Positions 19,865-28,292 of a stretch of 64,000 nucleotides of DNA are shown piece by piece. The DNA is from Nitrospira sp. UBA2082 (lineage in GTDB: Bacteria; Nitrospirota; Nitrospiria; Nitrospirales; Nitrospiraceae). The translations under genes were made by a program, and so were the position numbers. The stretch covers positions 168,825 through 232,824 of the forward strand of contig DCZO01000014.1 in NCBI GenBank assembly GCA_002331335.1. The letters run 5' to 3'. Under the pieces are notes generated by a model, which did not search any database, was not told the DNA's origin, and was given only the letters and a program-made list of their open reading frames with translations. How positions within the stretch are numbered: position 1 is the stretch's first letter; the number at the start of each line of letters is the position of its first letter.

Positions 19865-21613
19865 GTGGCTAATTTTTCTGAATCTGTTCGCATGGAATCC
19901 AACTACGGGAAGCCCCTGTTGGGTCGCATCCTGGGGGACAAGTTCAATCTGCCGAGTGCCAAGCTCGAGGAAGCGCTGGCCTATCAGCGGGAAAAAGGCG
20001 GCCGCCTGGGCGAGGCGCTGCTGCACTTACGCGCGCTTCGGGAGGAAGAACTGTTGGAGGGCCTGGCAATCCAGTTTGGGTTGCCCTGGATGCCGCAATT
20101 GGACTCCACGGCCATCGATCACGAGCTGATCAAAAAAGTCCCTATCGCGTTTTGCCGCCGGTACCGCGTGCTCCCGCTCCGATACGAAGGCGGAATTATT
20201 CTCGTCGCCTCCACCGATCCGCTGGAGACCGTCGCACTCGACGACCTGCGGTTATTGCTCGGCAAACCCGTCAAGTCCGTATTGACGACCGGTGTGTCTC
20301 TACTCGCCCGCCTCAACCAGATCTACGACGAGGCCGCCAGCCCGGCCGGCGCCGAAGAAGTGATGGAGGACATCGCCGCAAGCGAGAGCCTCGATCAACT
20401 GGCTCATGAGCTCGACGAGCCGCAGGACTTGCTGGACGCGACCGACGAAGCCCCGATCATCCGACTGGTGAATTCAGTCTTGTTCCAGGCCGTTCGACAG
20501 CGGGCCAGCGACATCCATTTCGAGTCGTTCGAGCGCGGACTGGTCGTGCGTTACCGGATCGACGGGGTGCTGTATCCGGTCTTGACCCCACCGAAGCGTT
20601 TGCAAGCCAGCATCATCGCGCGCATCAAAATCATGGCCGGGTTGAATATCGCCGAAAAACGGCTTCCGCAGGACGGCCGATTCGCAATTCGAACGTCCGG
20701 GAAAGACGTCGATCTGCGCGTATCGGTCCTGCCCACGTCCCACGGCGAGCGGGTGGTGCTTCGGCTGCTGGAAAAAGAGAACCGCCTGCTGAATCTGTCG
20801 GAGATGGGCTTCTCCAAAGACCGGCTTTCCGCGATTCACCAGCTGATCCAGCTCGCGCACGGCATCATTCTCGTAACGGGCCCAACCGGCAGCGGCAAAA
20901 CCACAACCCTGTATGCCGCCTTGAGCCACATCAACGCGCCGGACAAGAACATCATCACCGTTGAGGACCCGGTCGAATATCAGTTGCTCGGCATCGGCCA
21001 GATGCAGGTCAATCCTAAAATCAATCTCTCGTTCGCCACGGGCTTGCGGTCCATCCTCCGGCAAGATCCCGACGTGATCATGATAGGAGAAATTCGGGAT
21101 CGCGAAACGGCGGAGATCGCGATCCACGCGTCCTTGACCGGGCACCTGGTCTTTTCCACGCTCCACACGAACGATGCCGCCAGCGCCGCCACCCGGTTGA
21201 TCGATATGGGGATCGAACCCTTTCTCGTCGCCTCGTCGGTCGTTGCCGTGCTGGCACAGCGGCTGCTGCGAAGAATCTGCCCGGACTGCAAACGCTCCTA
21301 CCAGGCAAGCACGGAGGAACTGAGCCGCCTTGACCTCGCGCCGGGAACGGCCAGAATCCTGTACCGGGGAGCAGGCTGCGCAGCCTGTTCGCAAACCGGC
21401 TATCGTGGACGCACCGGCATTTTCGAACTCATGATATTTGATGACGATATCCGGCGGCTGATCGGGGGCAAAGCGGATTCGACGGCCATCAAGCAGGCGG
21501 CCGTCGCCAAGGGCATGGTGACGCTCAAGCAAGAAGGCGCCGAGCGTGTCTTGCAAGGCCATACCACACTGGAAGAAGTGATGCGCATCACCCAGCAGGA
21601 GATCGAAGTCTAG
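19865..21613 (+). CDS. gspE: Type II secretion ATPase GspE with MshEN-type N-terminus
   Basis: The protein has 582 residues. Residues 18-41 and 47-70 are two 24-residue repeats separated by 5 residues, the layout of MshEN cyclic-di-GMP domains. The ATPase core has Walker A GPTGSGKTT near 338, the Asp box in VEDPVEYQ, and Walker B IMIGEIRDRETAE near 402. A four-cysteine zinc site is formed by CPDC (about 471) and CAAC (about 504). GspE powers pseudopilus assembly from the cytoplasmic side. The start is GTG with GAGG four bases upstream; an ATG nine codons in is an alternative. The 156-base gap after gspC holds no gspD remnant that I can see. Confidence 0.95.
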   Translation: MANFSESVRMESNYGKPLLGRILGDKFNLPSAKLEEALAYQREKGGRLGEALLHLRALREEELLEGLAIQFGLPWMPQLDSTAIDHELIKKVPIAFCRRYRVLPLRYEGGIILVASTDPLETVALDDLRLLLGKPVKSVLTTGVSLLARLNQIYDEAASPAGAEEVMEDIAASESLDQLAHELDEPQDLLDATDEAPIIRLVNSVLFQAVRQRASDIHFESFERGLVVRYRIDGVLYPVLTPPKRLQASIIARIKIMAGLNIAEKRLPQDGRFAIRTSGKDVDLRVSVLPTSHGERVVLRLLEKENRLLNLSEMGFSKDRLSAIHQLIQLAHGIILVTGPTGSGKTTTLYAALSHINAPDKNIITVEDPVEYQLLGIGQMQVNPKINLSFATGLRSILRQDPDVIMIGEIRDRETAEIAIHASLTGHLVFSTLHTNDAASAATRLIDMGIEPFLVASSVVAVLAQRLLRRICPDCKRSYQASTEELSRLDLAPGTARILYRGAGCAACSQTGYRGRTGIFELMIFDDDIRRLIGGKADSTAIKQAAVAKGMVTLKQEGAERVLQGHTTLEEVMRITQQEIEV

Positions 21614-21615
21614 CC

Positions 21616-22851
21616 ATGCCCGTCTATCAGTACCGTGGCTATCGGAACGACGGCGGCTCCGCAACCGGCATCATTGACGCGGAAAACGCCAAGATCGCGC
21701 GCCTGAAGCTCCGGAAGGACGGCGTGTTTCCGACCGATGTCATCGAACAGGGCGCGGCAGCACGGCCACAGGATCACAGTCGCGTCACCGTCGGCTACCG
21801 GCCCGGCAGATTCCCCTCCCTCTCCGCCAATGATCTCGCCTTGATGACCCGGCAATTCGCCACACTGCTGGTTGCCGGACTCCCGTTGGTCGACGCGTTG
21901 GGCGTGCTCGTCGATCAAGCGGAAAAGAAACCGGTCAAGGCGCTGTTCGCCGACATCCGGGAGCAGATTCGTGGCGGAAAAGCGCTGAGCGCCGTCTTGG
22001 AACTGCATGGGAAGGACTTCTCCCCCATTTACGTCCACATGGTCCGAGCCGGGGAGACCAGCGGCGCACTGGATCAGATTCTGTTTCGTCTGGCGGAGTT
22101 TTTGGAAAAACAGCTGGCGCTCAAGAACAAAGTGACCAATGCACTCCTCTACCCAGCCCTGATGCTCTTCGTCGGGGTGTCCGTCCTATTTTTCTTGATG
22201 ACCTTCGTCGTACCGAAAATTACGGCGGTATTCACCAACATGCAGCAGGCGCTCCCCTGGCCGACTGTCGCGTTGATGTCGGTGAGCCAGTTCTTCGCGG
22301 ATTACTGGCTTCTGCTTGCCGGCCTTCTTATCGTCGGTATCGTACTCGTGCAGCGATCGGTCCGGACCGACAGGGGCCGGATCACGGCGGACCGCCTGAT
22401 TTTGCGATTGCCGTTGATTGGCGACGTTGCGCGCATGGTCTCGATCTCCCGATTAAGCAGTACCCTGGCGACGATGCTAGCCAGCGGCGTCCAGCTTTTG
22501 GATGCGCTGGATGTGTCCAAGCGGGTCATGAACAACCGGGTGCTCGAAGAAACCGTGGAGGGCGCGAGGCAGAATATCCGCGAAGGCGAGACGATTGCCG
22601 ACCCGCTGAAACGGAGCGGCGAATTTCCGGCGCTGGTGACCCACATGATTGCCGTCGGCGAGCGAAGCGGCGAGATGGAAGAGATGCTGCGCCGCGTGAG
22701 CCAGATTTATGACGGCGAAGTGGAGCGGGTCATCACCCGATTGACGTCGCTCCTGGAGCCCATCATGATCTTGGCTATGGGCGTCATTGTCTTTTTTATC
22801 GTGGTGGCGATTCTCCTGCCCATTTTTGAAATGGGGCAAATGGTGCGGTAA
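21616..22851 (+). CDS. gspF: Type II secretion platform protein GspF
   Basis: The protein has 411 residues with the usual two GspF/PilC domains. The N-terminus (MPVYQYRGYRNDGG) is typical. Cytoplasmic helical bundles (SLSANDLALMTRQFATLLVAG and SISRLSSTLATMLASGVQLL) alternate with membrane segments (LMLFVGVSVLFFLMTFVV, YWLLLAGLLIVGIVLV, ILAMGVIVFFIVVAILLPIF). It is the polytopic inner-membrane core that GspE acts on. The gene begins 2 bases after gspE, implying translational coupling. Confidence 0.95.
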   Translation: MPVYQYRGYRNDGGSATGIIDAENAKIARLKLRKDGVFPTDVIEQGAAARPQDHSRVTVGYRPGRFPSLSANDLALMTRQFATLLVAGLPLVDALGVLVDQAEKKPVKALFADIREQIRGGKALSAVLELHGKDFSPIYVHMVRAGETSGALDQILFRLAEFLEKQLALKNKVTNALLYPALMLFVGVSVLFFLMTFVVPKITAVFTNMQQALPWPTVALMSVSQFFADYWLLLAGLLIVGIVLVQRSVRTDRGRITADRLILRLPLIGDVARMVSISRLSSTLATMLASGVQLLDALDVSKRVMNNRVLEETVEGARQNIREGETIADPLKRSGEFPALVTHMIAVGERSGEMEEMLRRVSQIYDGEVERVITRLTSLLEPIMILAMGVIVFFIVVAILLPIFEMGQMVR

Positions 22852-22915
22852 AGAGAGTGATCGGTGGTGAGAGAAGAGCGAACACGAGCTTGGAACACTG
22901 AACGGAGGTATTCAA

Positions 22916-23454
22916 TGGGTATACGTGAAGCGGTCCACGGGACATGGAGAATGTGGAAGAGCCGGCTGCGAACTGTGAATTTCCTCTCATCACCCATCAC
23001 CCATCATCCATCACGCCGCCTACTTGGCAATGATCGCGGTTTTACCTTTATCGAAATCATGGTGGTGGTGGCTATTCTGGCCATTCTCGCTGCGTTGGTG
23101 GTCCCTCGCATTATGGGCCGAACCGACGACGCCAAACGCACCGCAGCCAAGGTGCAGATTCGAAACATCGAGGGCGCGCTGCAGCTCTACAAACTGGACA
23201 ACGGCGTCTATCCGTCGACTGAACAGGGGCTCAAGGCCCTGATGGAAAAGCCCACTGTCGGCGTCATTCCGAAAAAATGGAAGGTCGGCGGGTATTTGCC
23301 GAAACTCCCGGAAGATCCCTGGGGCAATCCCTACAAGTACCTGAGCCCAACCCCGAAAGGCGACTACGAAGTCCTGTCCCTCGGGACCGACGGGGAAGTC
23401 GGCGGCGAAGGCGTCAACGCCGACATCACCAATTGGAATCTGGACAAGGAATAA
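22916..23454 (+). CDS. gspG: Major pseudopilin GspG with unusually long leader
   Basis: The mature part starts at the prepilin peptidase site DRG|FTFIEIMVVVAILAIL and has the expected GspG body, including the Pro/Gly-rich YPSTEQGLKALMEKP and DPWGNPYKYLSP segments with the C-terminal calcium-site region. The ATG at 22916 has GGAGGT six bases upstream, giving 179 residues. This makes the leader about 40 residues instead of the usual 5-10. Part of it (SPITHHPS) is encoded by the heptamer repeat at 22984-23016. A GTG at 22864 opens the frame still further and lacks support. No alternative ATG nearer the cleavage site is in frame. Confidence 0.9.
22984..23016. repeat. Heptamer-period array, copy 2, inside the gspG leader
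   Basis: CATCACC units repeat with a 7-base period (on the minus strand GTGATGG, GTGATGA). A degenerate facing arm, GTGATCGGTGGTGA, lies at 22857-22870, upstream of the gspG ribosome-binding site. The array is translated in frame as the middle of the leader peptide. Confidence 0.7.
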
Positions 23455-23457
23455 GAC

Positions 23458-23564
23458 GTCAATGGTCATGCGTCATTCGTCAATCGACTCGGACGTCTCA
23501 GGTCCCCTGTCCACTCGTCACTTGCCACTTACCACTTGCCCCTCACCCCTCACCCCTCACCGTC
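23458..23564. repeat. Heptamer-period inverted element, copy 3, over the gspH start
   Basis: The left arm (23458-23485) has the units GTCAATG, GTCATGC, GTCATTC and GTCAATC end to end. The right arm (23512-23564), read on the minus strand, has GTGAGGG three times and then GCAAGTG and GTAAGTG. The gspH start codon lies within the right arm, so the element occupies the gspG-gspH junction and the beginning of gspH. Confidence 0.85.
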
Positions 23565-24102
23565 TTCGGCGGGCTTTACGCTGTTGGAAATGCTGATCGT
23601 CCTGTTTCTCCTGGGCGGAGTCCTGGCGCTGGTCATCCCTCGGATCGTCATCGGGGAAGACTTGAGTTCGACGGGACGGAAATTCATCGGCACGCTTCGT
23701 TCGCTTCAAGGCATGGCCGCCACGACCCAAAAGCAGGTCAAACTCTATCTGGATCTCGACCGGGGAACCTACTGGGCCATGGTGGTGGACGGCCGGGAAG
23801 AAAAGCGCCCGCTCGATGCCACCTGGGCGACACCGCTGTCGCTCCCCGAATCGATTCGATTCACGGAAGTCTCCGTCGGCCTCACCAAACGGACATACGG
23901 GCGGGCCGATCTGTCGTTTTTTCCGAACGGCCGCATCGATCCCGCCACGGTGTATCTGACCGACGCCGGCAACAGTCTGCTCGGCCTGGCGGTAGACCCG
24001 CTGACCGGCCGTATCCGGACCTCCGACCAACGGTTCGATCTCACGAGAGCCCGCCCGATTCCGGACCGAGTCAAGATCCTGTTGCAGGCCGCCGCGAAAT
24101 AG
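23536..24102 (+). CDS. gspH: Minor pseudopilin GspH
   Basis: The protein has 188 residues with the prepilin site SAG|FTLLEMLIVLFLLGGVLALVIP. The mature domain is the beta-rich GspH type (SIRFTEVSVGLTKRTYGRADLSFFPNG). The only start in the frame after the gspG stop is a TTG at 23536, within the heptamer array, and no Shine-Dalgarno sequence is visible before it. The 12-residue leader (MPLTPHPSPSSA) is therefore repeat-encoded. The frame is the same as gspG, with no other stop between, so coupling or a nonstandard start should be considered. Confidence 0.85.
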   Translation: MPLTPHPSPSSAGFTLLEMLIVLFLLGGVLALVIPRIVIGEDLSSTGRKFIGTLRSLQGMAATTQKQVKLYLDLDRGTYWAMVVDGREEKRPLDATWATPLSLPESIRFTEVSVGLTKRTYGRADLSFFPNGRIDPATVYLTDAGNSLLGLAVDPLTGRIRTSDQRFDLTRARPIPDRVKILLQAAAK

Positions 24103-24104
24103 TC

Positions 24105-24539
24105 ATGCTGCAGACCTCACTCACCGGGAAATCCGGCGAACAGGGATTCACGCTGCTCGAAGTGTTGCTGGCCATTGCCCTGTTGGCCATTGCCCTGCCG
24201 ATTCTCTTGGGGCTCCGCAATTTTGATCTGGACCTGCACCAGCGGGCCACCGAACTGCGGGCCGCGACGCTGCTGGCCCAAGAAAAACTGGTCGAAGCGG
24301 AACTGGTCGGCGTATACCCTATAGGAGAAACCACCGGCGATTTCAGGAACGTCCCGCTCGGCGCGCCGGCGACGGTGGCGGCGGGCGATCGAGCCCCAGG
24401 CTACAAATGGAAGCGAACGATCGCCCCAACGCCGCTGCCGCTGATCCGCGAAGTCCGCATCAAAGTATCGTGGCCGCGGGGGGTGTCTGAGGAAGCGGTG
24501 GAAGTAAGCACGTATGTCTTCGCCGGCCTCACATTCTAG
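24105..24539 (+). CDS. gspI: Minor pseudopilin GspI
   Basis: The protein has 144 residues starting with the ATG 2 bases after the gspH stop. The leader is MLQTSLTGKSGEQG and the mature part begins FTLLEVLLAIALLAIALPIL, with Glu at position +5 as needed for pseudopilus assembly. The short C-terminal domain (REVRIKVSWPRGVSEEAVEVSTYVF) is typical of GspI. With H, J and K it forms the pseudopilus tip. The same frame is open back to 23277 but that part is antisense/out-of-frame overlap with gspG and gspH. Confidence 0.88.
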   Translation: MLQTSLTGKSGEQGFTLLEVLLAIALLAIALPILLGLRNFDLDLHQRATELRAATLLAQEKLVEAELVGVYPIGETTGDFRNVPLGAPATVAAGDRAPGYKWKRTIAPTPLPLIREVRIKVSWPRGVSEEAVEVSTYVFAGLTF

Positions 24540-25122
24540 ACCCGATGCGGGTTTTACCCTCGTCGAAGTCCTGGTGGCGATTACGCTGCTCGCCACCGTC
24601 GCAGCGATGGTGTTCGGCTCGCTCCTTACGACGACCCGCCTCGCAGAGGCGGGCCGCGACCGGGCGGCACAGGAGCAAACGATGAGGAGAGTGCTGCGCG
24701 TCATGGCCGACGAAATCTCATTGAGCTCCCATGAGAAACCGTTCCCTTGGACCGGCATCAATGGAACACTGGAGGGGCAGCCGGCCGATACGCTCGCGTT
24801 TCTGACGATGAGCGACGGTACCGGCGGCGCGACGACCGAGACCATCCGCGTCGTGTACACACGCGACGGCGACCGCCTGATGCGTTTCGCGAAGAAGAAT
24901 CTCTACGGCCTCACCGACGACTCACTCGATCAACTCGAACTGGCCGACCGGGTGAAAGGTTTTAATTTGCGCTATTTCGACGGGCAAAGCCGTATATGGA
25001 TCGACGAGTGGCCGGCGGCCACCAAGGTGCCCAAAGCGCTGCTGCTCGAAGTGACGTTCCAACAGTCCGATGAGCCTCCCTGGACGGTGAGAGAGTGGGT
25101 GACGATCGGAGCGTCGTCATGA
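24514..25122 (+). CDS. gspJ: Minor pseudopilin GspJ
   Basis: The protein has 202 residues and overlaps the end of gspI by 26 bases. The prepilin site is DAG|FTLVEVLVAITLLATVAAMVFG. The remainder has the GspJ pattern: AGRDRAAQEQTMRRVLRVMADEI, then a beta-rich domain ending LLLEVTFQQSDEPPWTVREWV. It is a tip component of the pseudopilus. The stop overlaps the gspN start as ATGA. Confidence 0.88.
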   Translation: MSSPASHSRPDAGFTLVEVLVAITLLATVAAMVFGSLLTTTRLAEAGRDRAAQEQTMRRVLRVMADEISLSSHEKPFPWTGINGTLEGQPADTLAFLTMSDGTGGATTETIRVVYTRDGDRLMRFAKKNLYGLTDDSLDQLELADRVKGFNLRYFDGQSRIWIDEWPAATKVPKALLLEVTFQQSDEPPWTVREWVTIGASS

Positions 25123-26006
25123 CTACGGCATGGCCGGGGGCGTGGAAGCCAATCTTGATGTGGACAACCGTCGGCCTGTGTGCCGTTGCAACAGGAATGG
25201 CGGCAACCTTTCCCTATGACGCGTTGCACGCACGCGCCCTGTCCGAATTGAATCGAAGCACCGGCTTGGACGTTCGTGCGACGAACTGGACGGCGGCGTG
25301 GCCGCTGGGCCTGACCTGGCGGAACGTCACCCTGACAAAACCGGACTGGGCGCCGATTCAATTGGCGCACCTGGATGCGAAGGTCGGCCTGCTCGCCGCA
25401 TTAACCGGCGGGTTACGCCTGGATGTCGAGGCCCGTCTGGATAACGCGGCGCTCAACACGGGACTGGCGAAAGCCGCCTTGACCACCCCGTCATGGTCCC
25501 TGGCGGAAGGATCCGTCTCCCTGAAAGGCCAGCTCCAACAGATCGATCTCTCCAAACTCCTCGGTCGGTACGTCAGCCACGGCGTGCTCAGCGGAGATTT
25601 CTCTCATCAAATTGATTCCGTGCACACAGCAACCGGCTCTTTGAAAGGCACGGGCACGTGGAAAGCCGACGCGACGGACCTGGCAATCGATCACATTCCG
25701 TTGGGTAATGGGCGAACCCTGTCCTTGGCCTTTACGAAGGTATCCGCGGGGGTAGCCTGCCAAGATTCCATCTGCAACGTGACGGAGTTGAACGGCGATG
25801 GCGTCGATGGGTCATTCACGGGGCAAGGAACCGTCACGCTCCAGCAGCCGATACAGAACAGCCAATTGGCCTTGACCGTGACGGTCACGCCCGGCACCGG
25901 CTTTGCCTCAAAGGCCGATGCCCTGGGATTACCTCCCCTGCCGGCCGGGACTACGCTCACTGTAAAAATCGTCGGTCCATTGGCACAGGCCAGGATTGCG
26001 TTGTAA
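25119..26006 (+). CDS. gspN: Type II secretion protein GspN
   Basis: The ATG at 25119 overlaps the gspJ stop (ATGA); the product has 295 residues. One N-terminal membrane segment (LMWTTVGLCAVATGMAATF) is followed by a periplasmic, beta-rich region of the GspN/AsmA-like kind with repeated strands (TWRNVTLTKPDWAPIQL, LRLDVEARLDNAALN). GspN is present in only some T2SS and its role is poorly known. Two cysteines (VACQDSICNVTEL) may form a disulfide. The identification rests on fold, length and position between gspJ and gspL. Confidence 0.75.
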   Translation: MTTAWPGAWKPILMWTTVGLCAVATGMAATFPYDALHARALSELNRSTGLDVRATNWTAAWPLGLTWRNVTLTKPDWAPIQLAHLDAKVGLLAALTGGLRLDVEARLDNAALNTGLAKAALTTPSWSLAEGSVSLKGQLQQIDLSKLLGRYVSHGVLSGDFSHQIDSVHTATGSLKGTGTWKADATDLAIDHIPLGNGRTLSLAFTKVSAGVACQDSICNVTELNGDGVDGSFTGQGTVTLQQPIQNSQLALTVTVTPGTGFASKADALGLPPLPAGTTLTVKIVGPLAQARIAL

Positions 26007-26021
26007 AGTATCGGGAACGGC

Positions 26022-26149
26022 GCAAGTTACAAGAGGCACGGTTCATATCTACGCGAACGCCTTCGATGCACGTCAATCTTGCAACTTGCCCCTTGCAACT
26101 CGCGCCTTGAACCTTGAGACTTACACCTTGAACCTTGAACCTTGAAACG
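26022..26149. repeat. Heptamer-period inverted element, copy 4
   Basis: The right arm (about 26074-26149), read on the minus strand, splits into eleven consecutive 7-mers, nearly all GNNNCAA (GTTTCAA, GGTTCAA, GTCTCAA, GTTGCAA and others). A short left arm (GCAAGTTACAAG) starts at 26022. It fills the gspN-gspL gap and ends 11 bases before the gspL ATG. Confidence 0.88.
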
Positions 26150-26160
26150 AAAGCGGTTGC

Positions 26161-27747
26161 ATGGCCATCGTCACGGAATGTGTCGGACTTGACATCGGAC
26201 AGACGGGATTGAAAGCCGTCCGGTTCCGCCGCCGCTTGAGCGGGCGCGAATCGATCGACTACTTCCAGCACCCGATGCCCTTCACGAGGCCGGAAGACCT
26301 GGAGCCGGCTCGGCGCGTCACATCCTTACGCGGATTTCTCTGGCAGCACGGTCTCTATGCCTCGGACCGGCTCGTCACCGCCATCCCCTGCCAGGATCTA
26401 TTTATCCGCACCCTGTCATTCCCGTTCAAAGATTCCAGCAAGCTCGCGCAGGTGGTTCCCTTCGAAGTGGAGAACCTGGTGCCCATGCCGCTGGACGAAC
26501 TGGCGATCGGCAGCCTCGTCTTGCCGCCTGGACACACCGCGAACGGCGCGCCCCGCGAGCATAAGGGCTCGGACGTCCTGGTCACCGCCGCACCTAAGGA
26601 CAAGGTGGCCGAACACCTCCGATTTTTGGCCCAGGCCGATGTCGAGCCGTCGGCTATCAACGTTGATGCGATGGCGCTGTTCTCCGTCACCCAGTATCTC
26701 CGGAGCGAACACGGCGGCGTCCCGAACGATTTGGTCATCATCGATGTCGGCGCCTCGAAGACCACGCTCTGCCTGATCCATGAAGGACGGCCGGTGGTGC
26801 TGCGCACCATTCTCTGGGGAGGGAATCACCTGACCCATGCCTTAGCTGTACGGGAGGCATGCAGTTTTGCCGATGCGGAGCGGCGTAAGCGCGCCATGGC
26901 CGTCGAACATGTGGATGCCTGGCTGGAGCCGCTATTGCGTGAGCTGCGCGTTACCATCCAAGCCTATGAAGGGACCGAGCGAGGACGGTTCACCCATTGC
27001 TGGGTATCGGGAGGTGGCGCGAAACTTCGGGAAGTGGGCGGATTCGTGGCCCGCCAGTTAGGGCTCTATCCCGTCGGCCCCAGGCAGGGATTCGGCGCCG
27101 ACAGTCCGAAAGCCTTTTCCATCGCCTTCGGCTTGGCGATTCACCCCAAGATCGTCAAGCCACGCTGGCGGTTCACACCGTCGCCGCTCGGACTGGCGCT
27201 CGACTTGAAGTCCGCCGGCGGTGAGTCGGCTTCCGCAGCGGCTATCTCCAAGCAAGACCGCCGCCTAATGATCGGAGCAGTAGTGGTCATCGGACTCTTG
27301 GCCCTCGCAGACTTTTCCATCCATCTGATGTTGAAAGACCAACGGGTCGCCAAGCTCAAGGCCGCCCTCCAGACCCAATATGAACAGGTCTTTGGATCGA
27401 GCGCCCTGCCCGGCGACGAACTCGATCAGGCCCGATACCGCATGGGACAGGTGGACAAAGCGCTCGCTGTGATCGATAGCTCACAAGGGCACGGGAAGGT
27501 GCTGCGGACGCTGTCGACATTTGTCAGGCAGCTGCCGGCCGGCACCTCCGTGAAGGTCCGCGAGCTGACCGTGGACGGCGGCACCATTCTGATGGAAGCC
27601 GAAACAACCTCCTTCGACGCCGTGGACAAAATCAAACACACCTTCATCGCAAACCCCCAGTTCGAGGACGCCACGGTGACGGAAACCCGCGTAGGCGCCG
27701 CGCCCAACCAAGTGGTGTTTCGCATGACCGTAACGGTGCGGCCATGA
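26161..27747 (+). CDS. gspL: Type II secretion platform protein GspL (PilM/PilN-like fusion)
   Basis: The protein has 528 residues. Residues 1-340 form an actin-like PilM domain (CVGLDIGQTGLKAVRF, VVPFEVENLVPMPLDEL, VIIDVGASKTTLCLIHEG). One membrane helix lies near 375-390 (MIGAVVVIGLLALADFSI), and a periplasmic ferredoxin-like PilN part ends the chain. GspL binds GspE in the cytoplasm and GspM in the periplasm. The gene starts 154 bases after gspN, across a repeat element, and its stop overlaps gspM as ATGA. Confidence 0.88.
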   Translation: MAIVTECVGLDIGQTGLKAVRFRRRLSGRESIDYFQHPMPFTRPEDLEPARRVTSLRGFLWQHGLYASDRLVTAIPCQDLFIRTLSFPFKDSSKLAQVVPFEVENLVPMPLDELAIGSLVLPPGHTANGAPREHKGSDVLVTAAPKDKVAEHLRFLAQADVEPSAINVDAMALFSVTQYLRSEHGGVPNDLVIIDVGASKTTLCLIHEGRPVVLRTILWGGNHLTHALAVREACSFADAERRKRAMAVEHVDAWLEPLLRELRVTIQAYEGTERGRFTHCWVSGGGAKLREVGGFVARQLGLYPVGPRQGFGADSPKAFSIAFGLAIHPKIVKPRWRFTPSPLGLALDLKSAGGESASAAAISKQDRRLMIGAVVVIGLLALADFSIHLMLKDQRVAKLKAALQTQYEQVFGSSALPGDELDQARYRMGQVDKALAVIDSSQGHGKVLRTLSTFVRQLPAGTSVKVRELTVDGGTILMEAETTSFDAVDKIKHTFIANPQFEDATVTETRVGAAPNQVVFRMTVTVRP

Positions 27748-28292
27748 TGCAGACCTTCCGCGAACGTTGGCAGCAATTGGCCCCGCGTGAACGGACCATC
27801 CTGCTCATCGGCGGGATCGTCATCGGACTCAGCCTGCTCTTTGTGCTCGCCGTCGATCCCCTCCTCTCCACACTTGACCGGTTGGAGCGACAGACGGCGC
27901 GCAAACAGAAGGACCTTCACGAGCTGGCGCTGCTGAGCCGAGAATACGCGGCGAAGCACGACCGATTGGCGAAGGCCGAGAATCGCCTCCCGCCGGCCGA
28001 CAGCCGTTTTTCGCTGCTGACTTTTATGGAAGAAGCGGCCGCCACGTCGCGTGTTCGGGATCGGATCGCAGGCATGCAGCCCCAAATACAGTCCCTTCCG
28101 CAGGGTTATCAAGAGACGGCGGTTGATCTGCGGCTCGACGGCGTGCAATTGCCCGAATTGCTGGCCTTCCTCACAGCGATCGATCAAGCCCCGTATGATC
28201 TGCAGGTCCGTCATCTGCAGATCCGTCCCAAATTCGACAACCCCGTCAATCTCGACGCGACTGTGCGGGTGTTGAGTTATGCGAAAGGCTGA
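27744..28292 (+). CDS. gspM: Type II secretion protein GspM
   Basis: The protein has 182 residues. A short cytoplasmic tail (MMQTFRERWQQLAPRERT) precedes one membrane helix (ILLIGGIVIGLSLLFVLAV), then a coiled coil (LERQTARKQKDLHELALLSRE) and a small ferredoxin-like domain (TAVDLRLDGVQLPELLAFLTAI). This is the GspM/PilO layout, the partner of GspL. It overlaps gspL by four bases and gspK by 14 bases. Confidence 0.85.
   Translation: MMQTFRERWQQLAPRERTILLIGGIVIGLSLLFVLAVDPLLSTLDRLERQTARKQKDLHELALLSREYAAKHDRLAKAENRLPPADSRFSLLTFMEEAAATSRVRDRIAGMQPQIQSLPQGYQETAVDLRLDGVQLPELLAFLTAIDQAPYDLQVRHLQIRPKFDNPVNLDATVRVLSYAKG

Noticed and set aside
23458..23564. Heptamer arrays considered as a CRISPR array
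   Set aside because: Units are 7 bases without spacers, arranged as inverted arms; no cas genes nearby.
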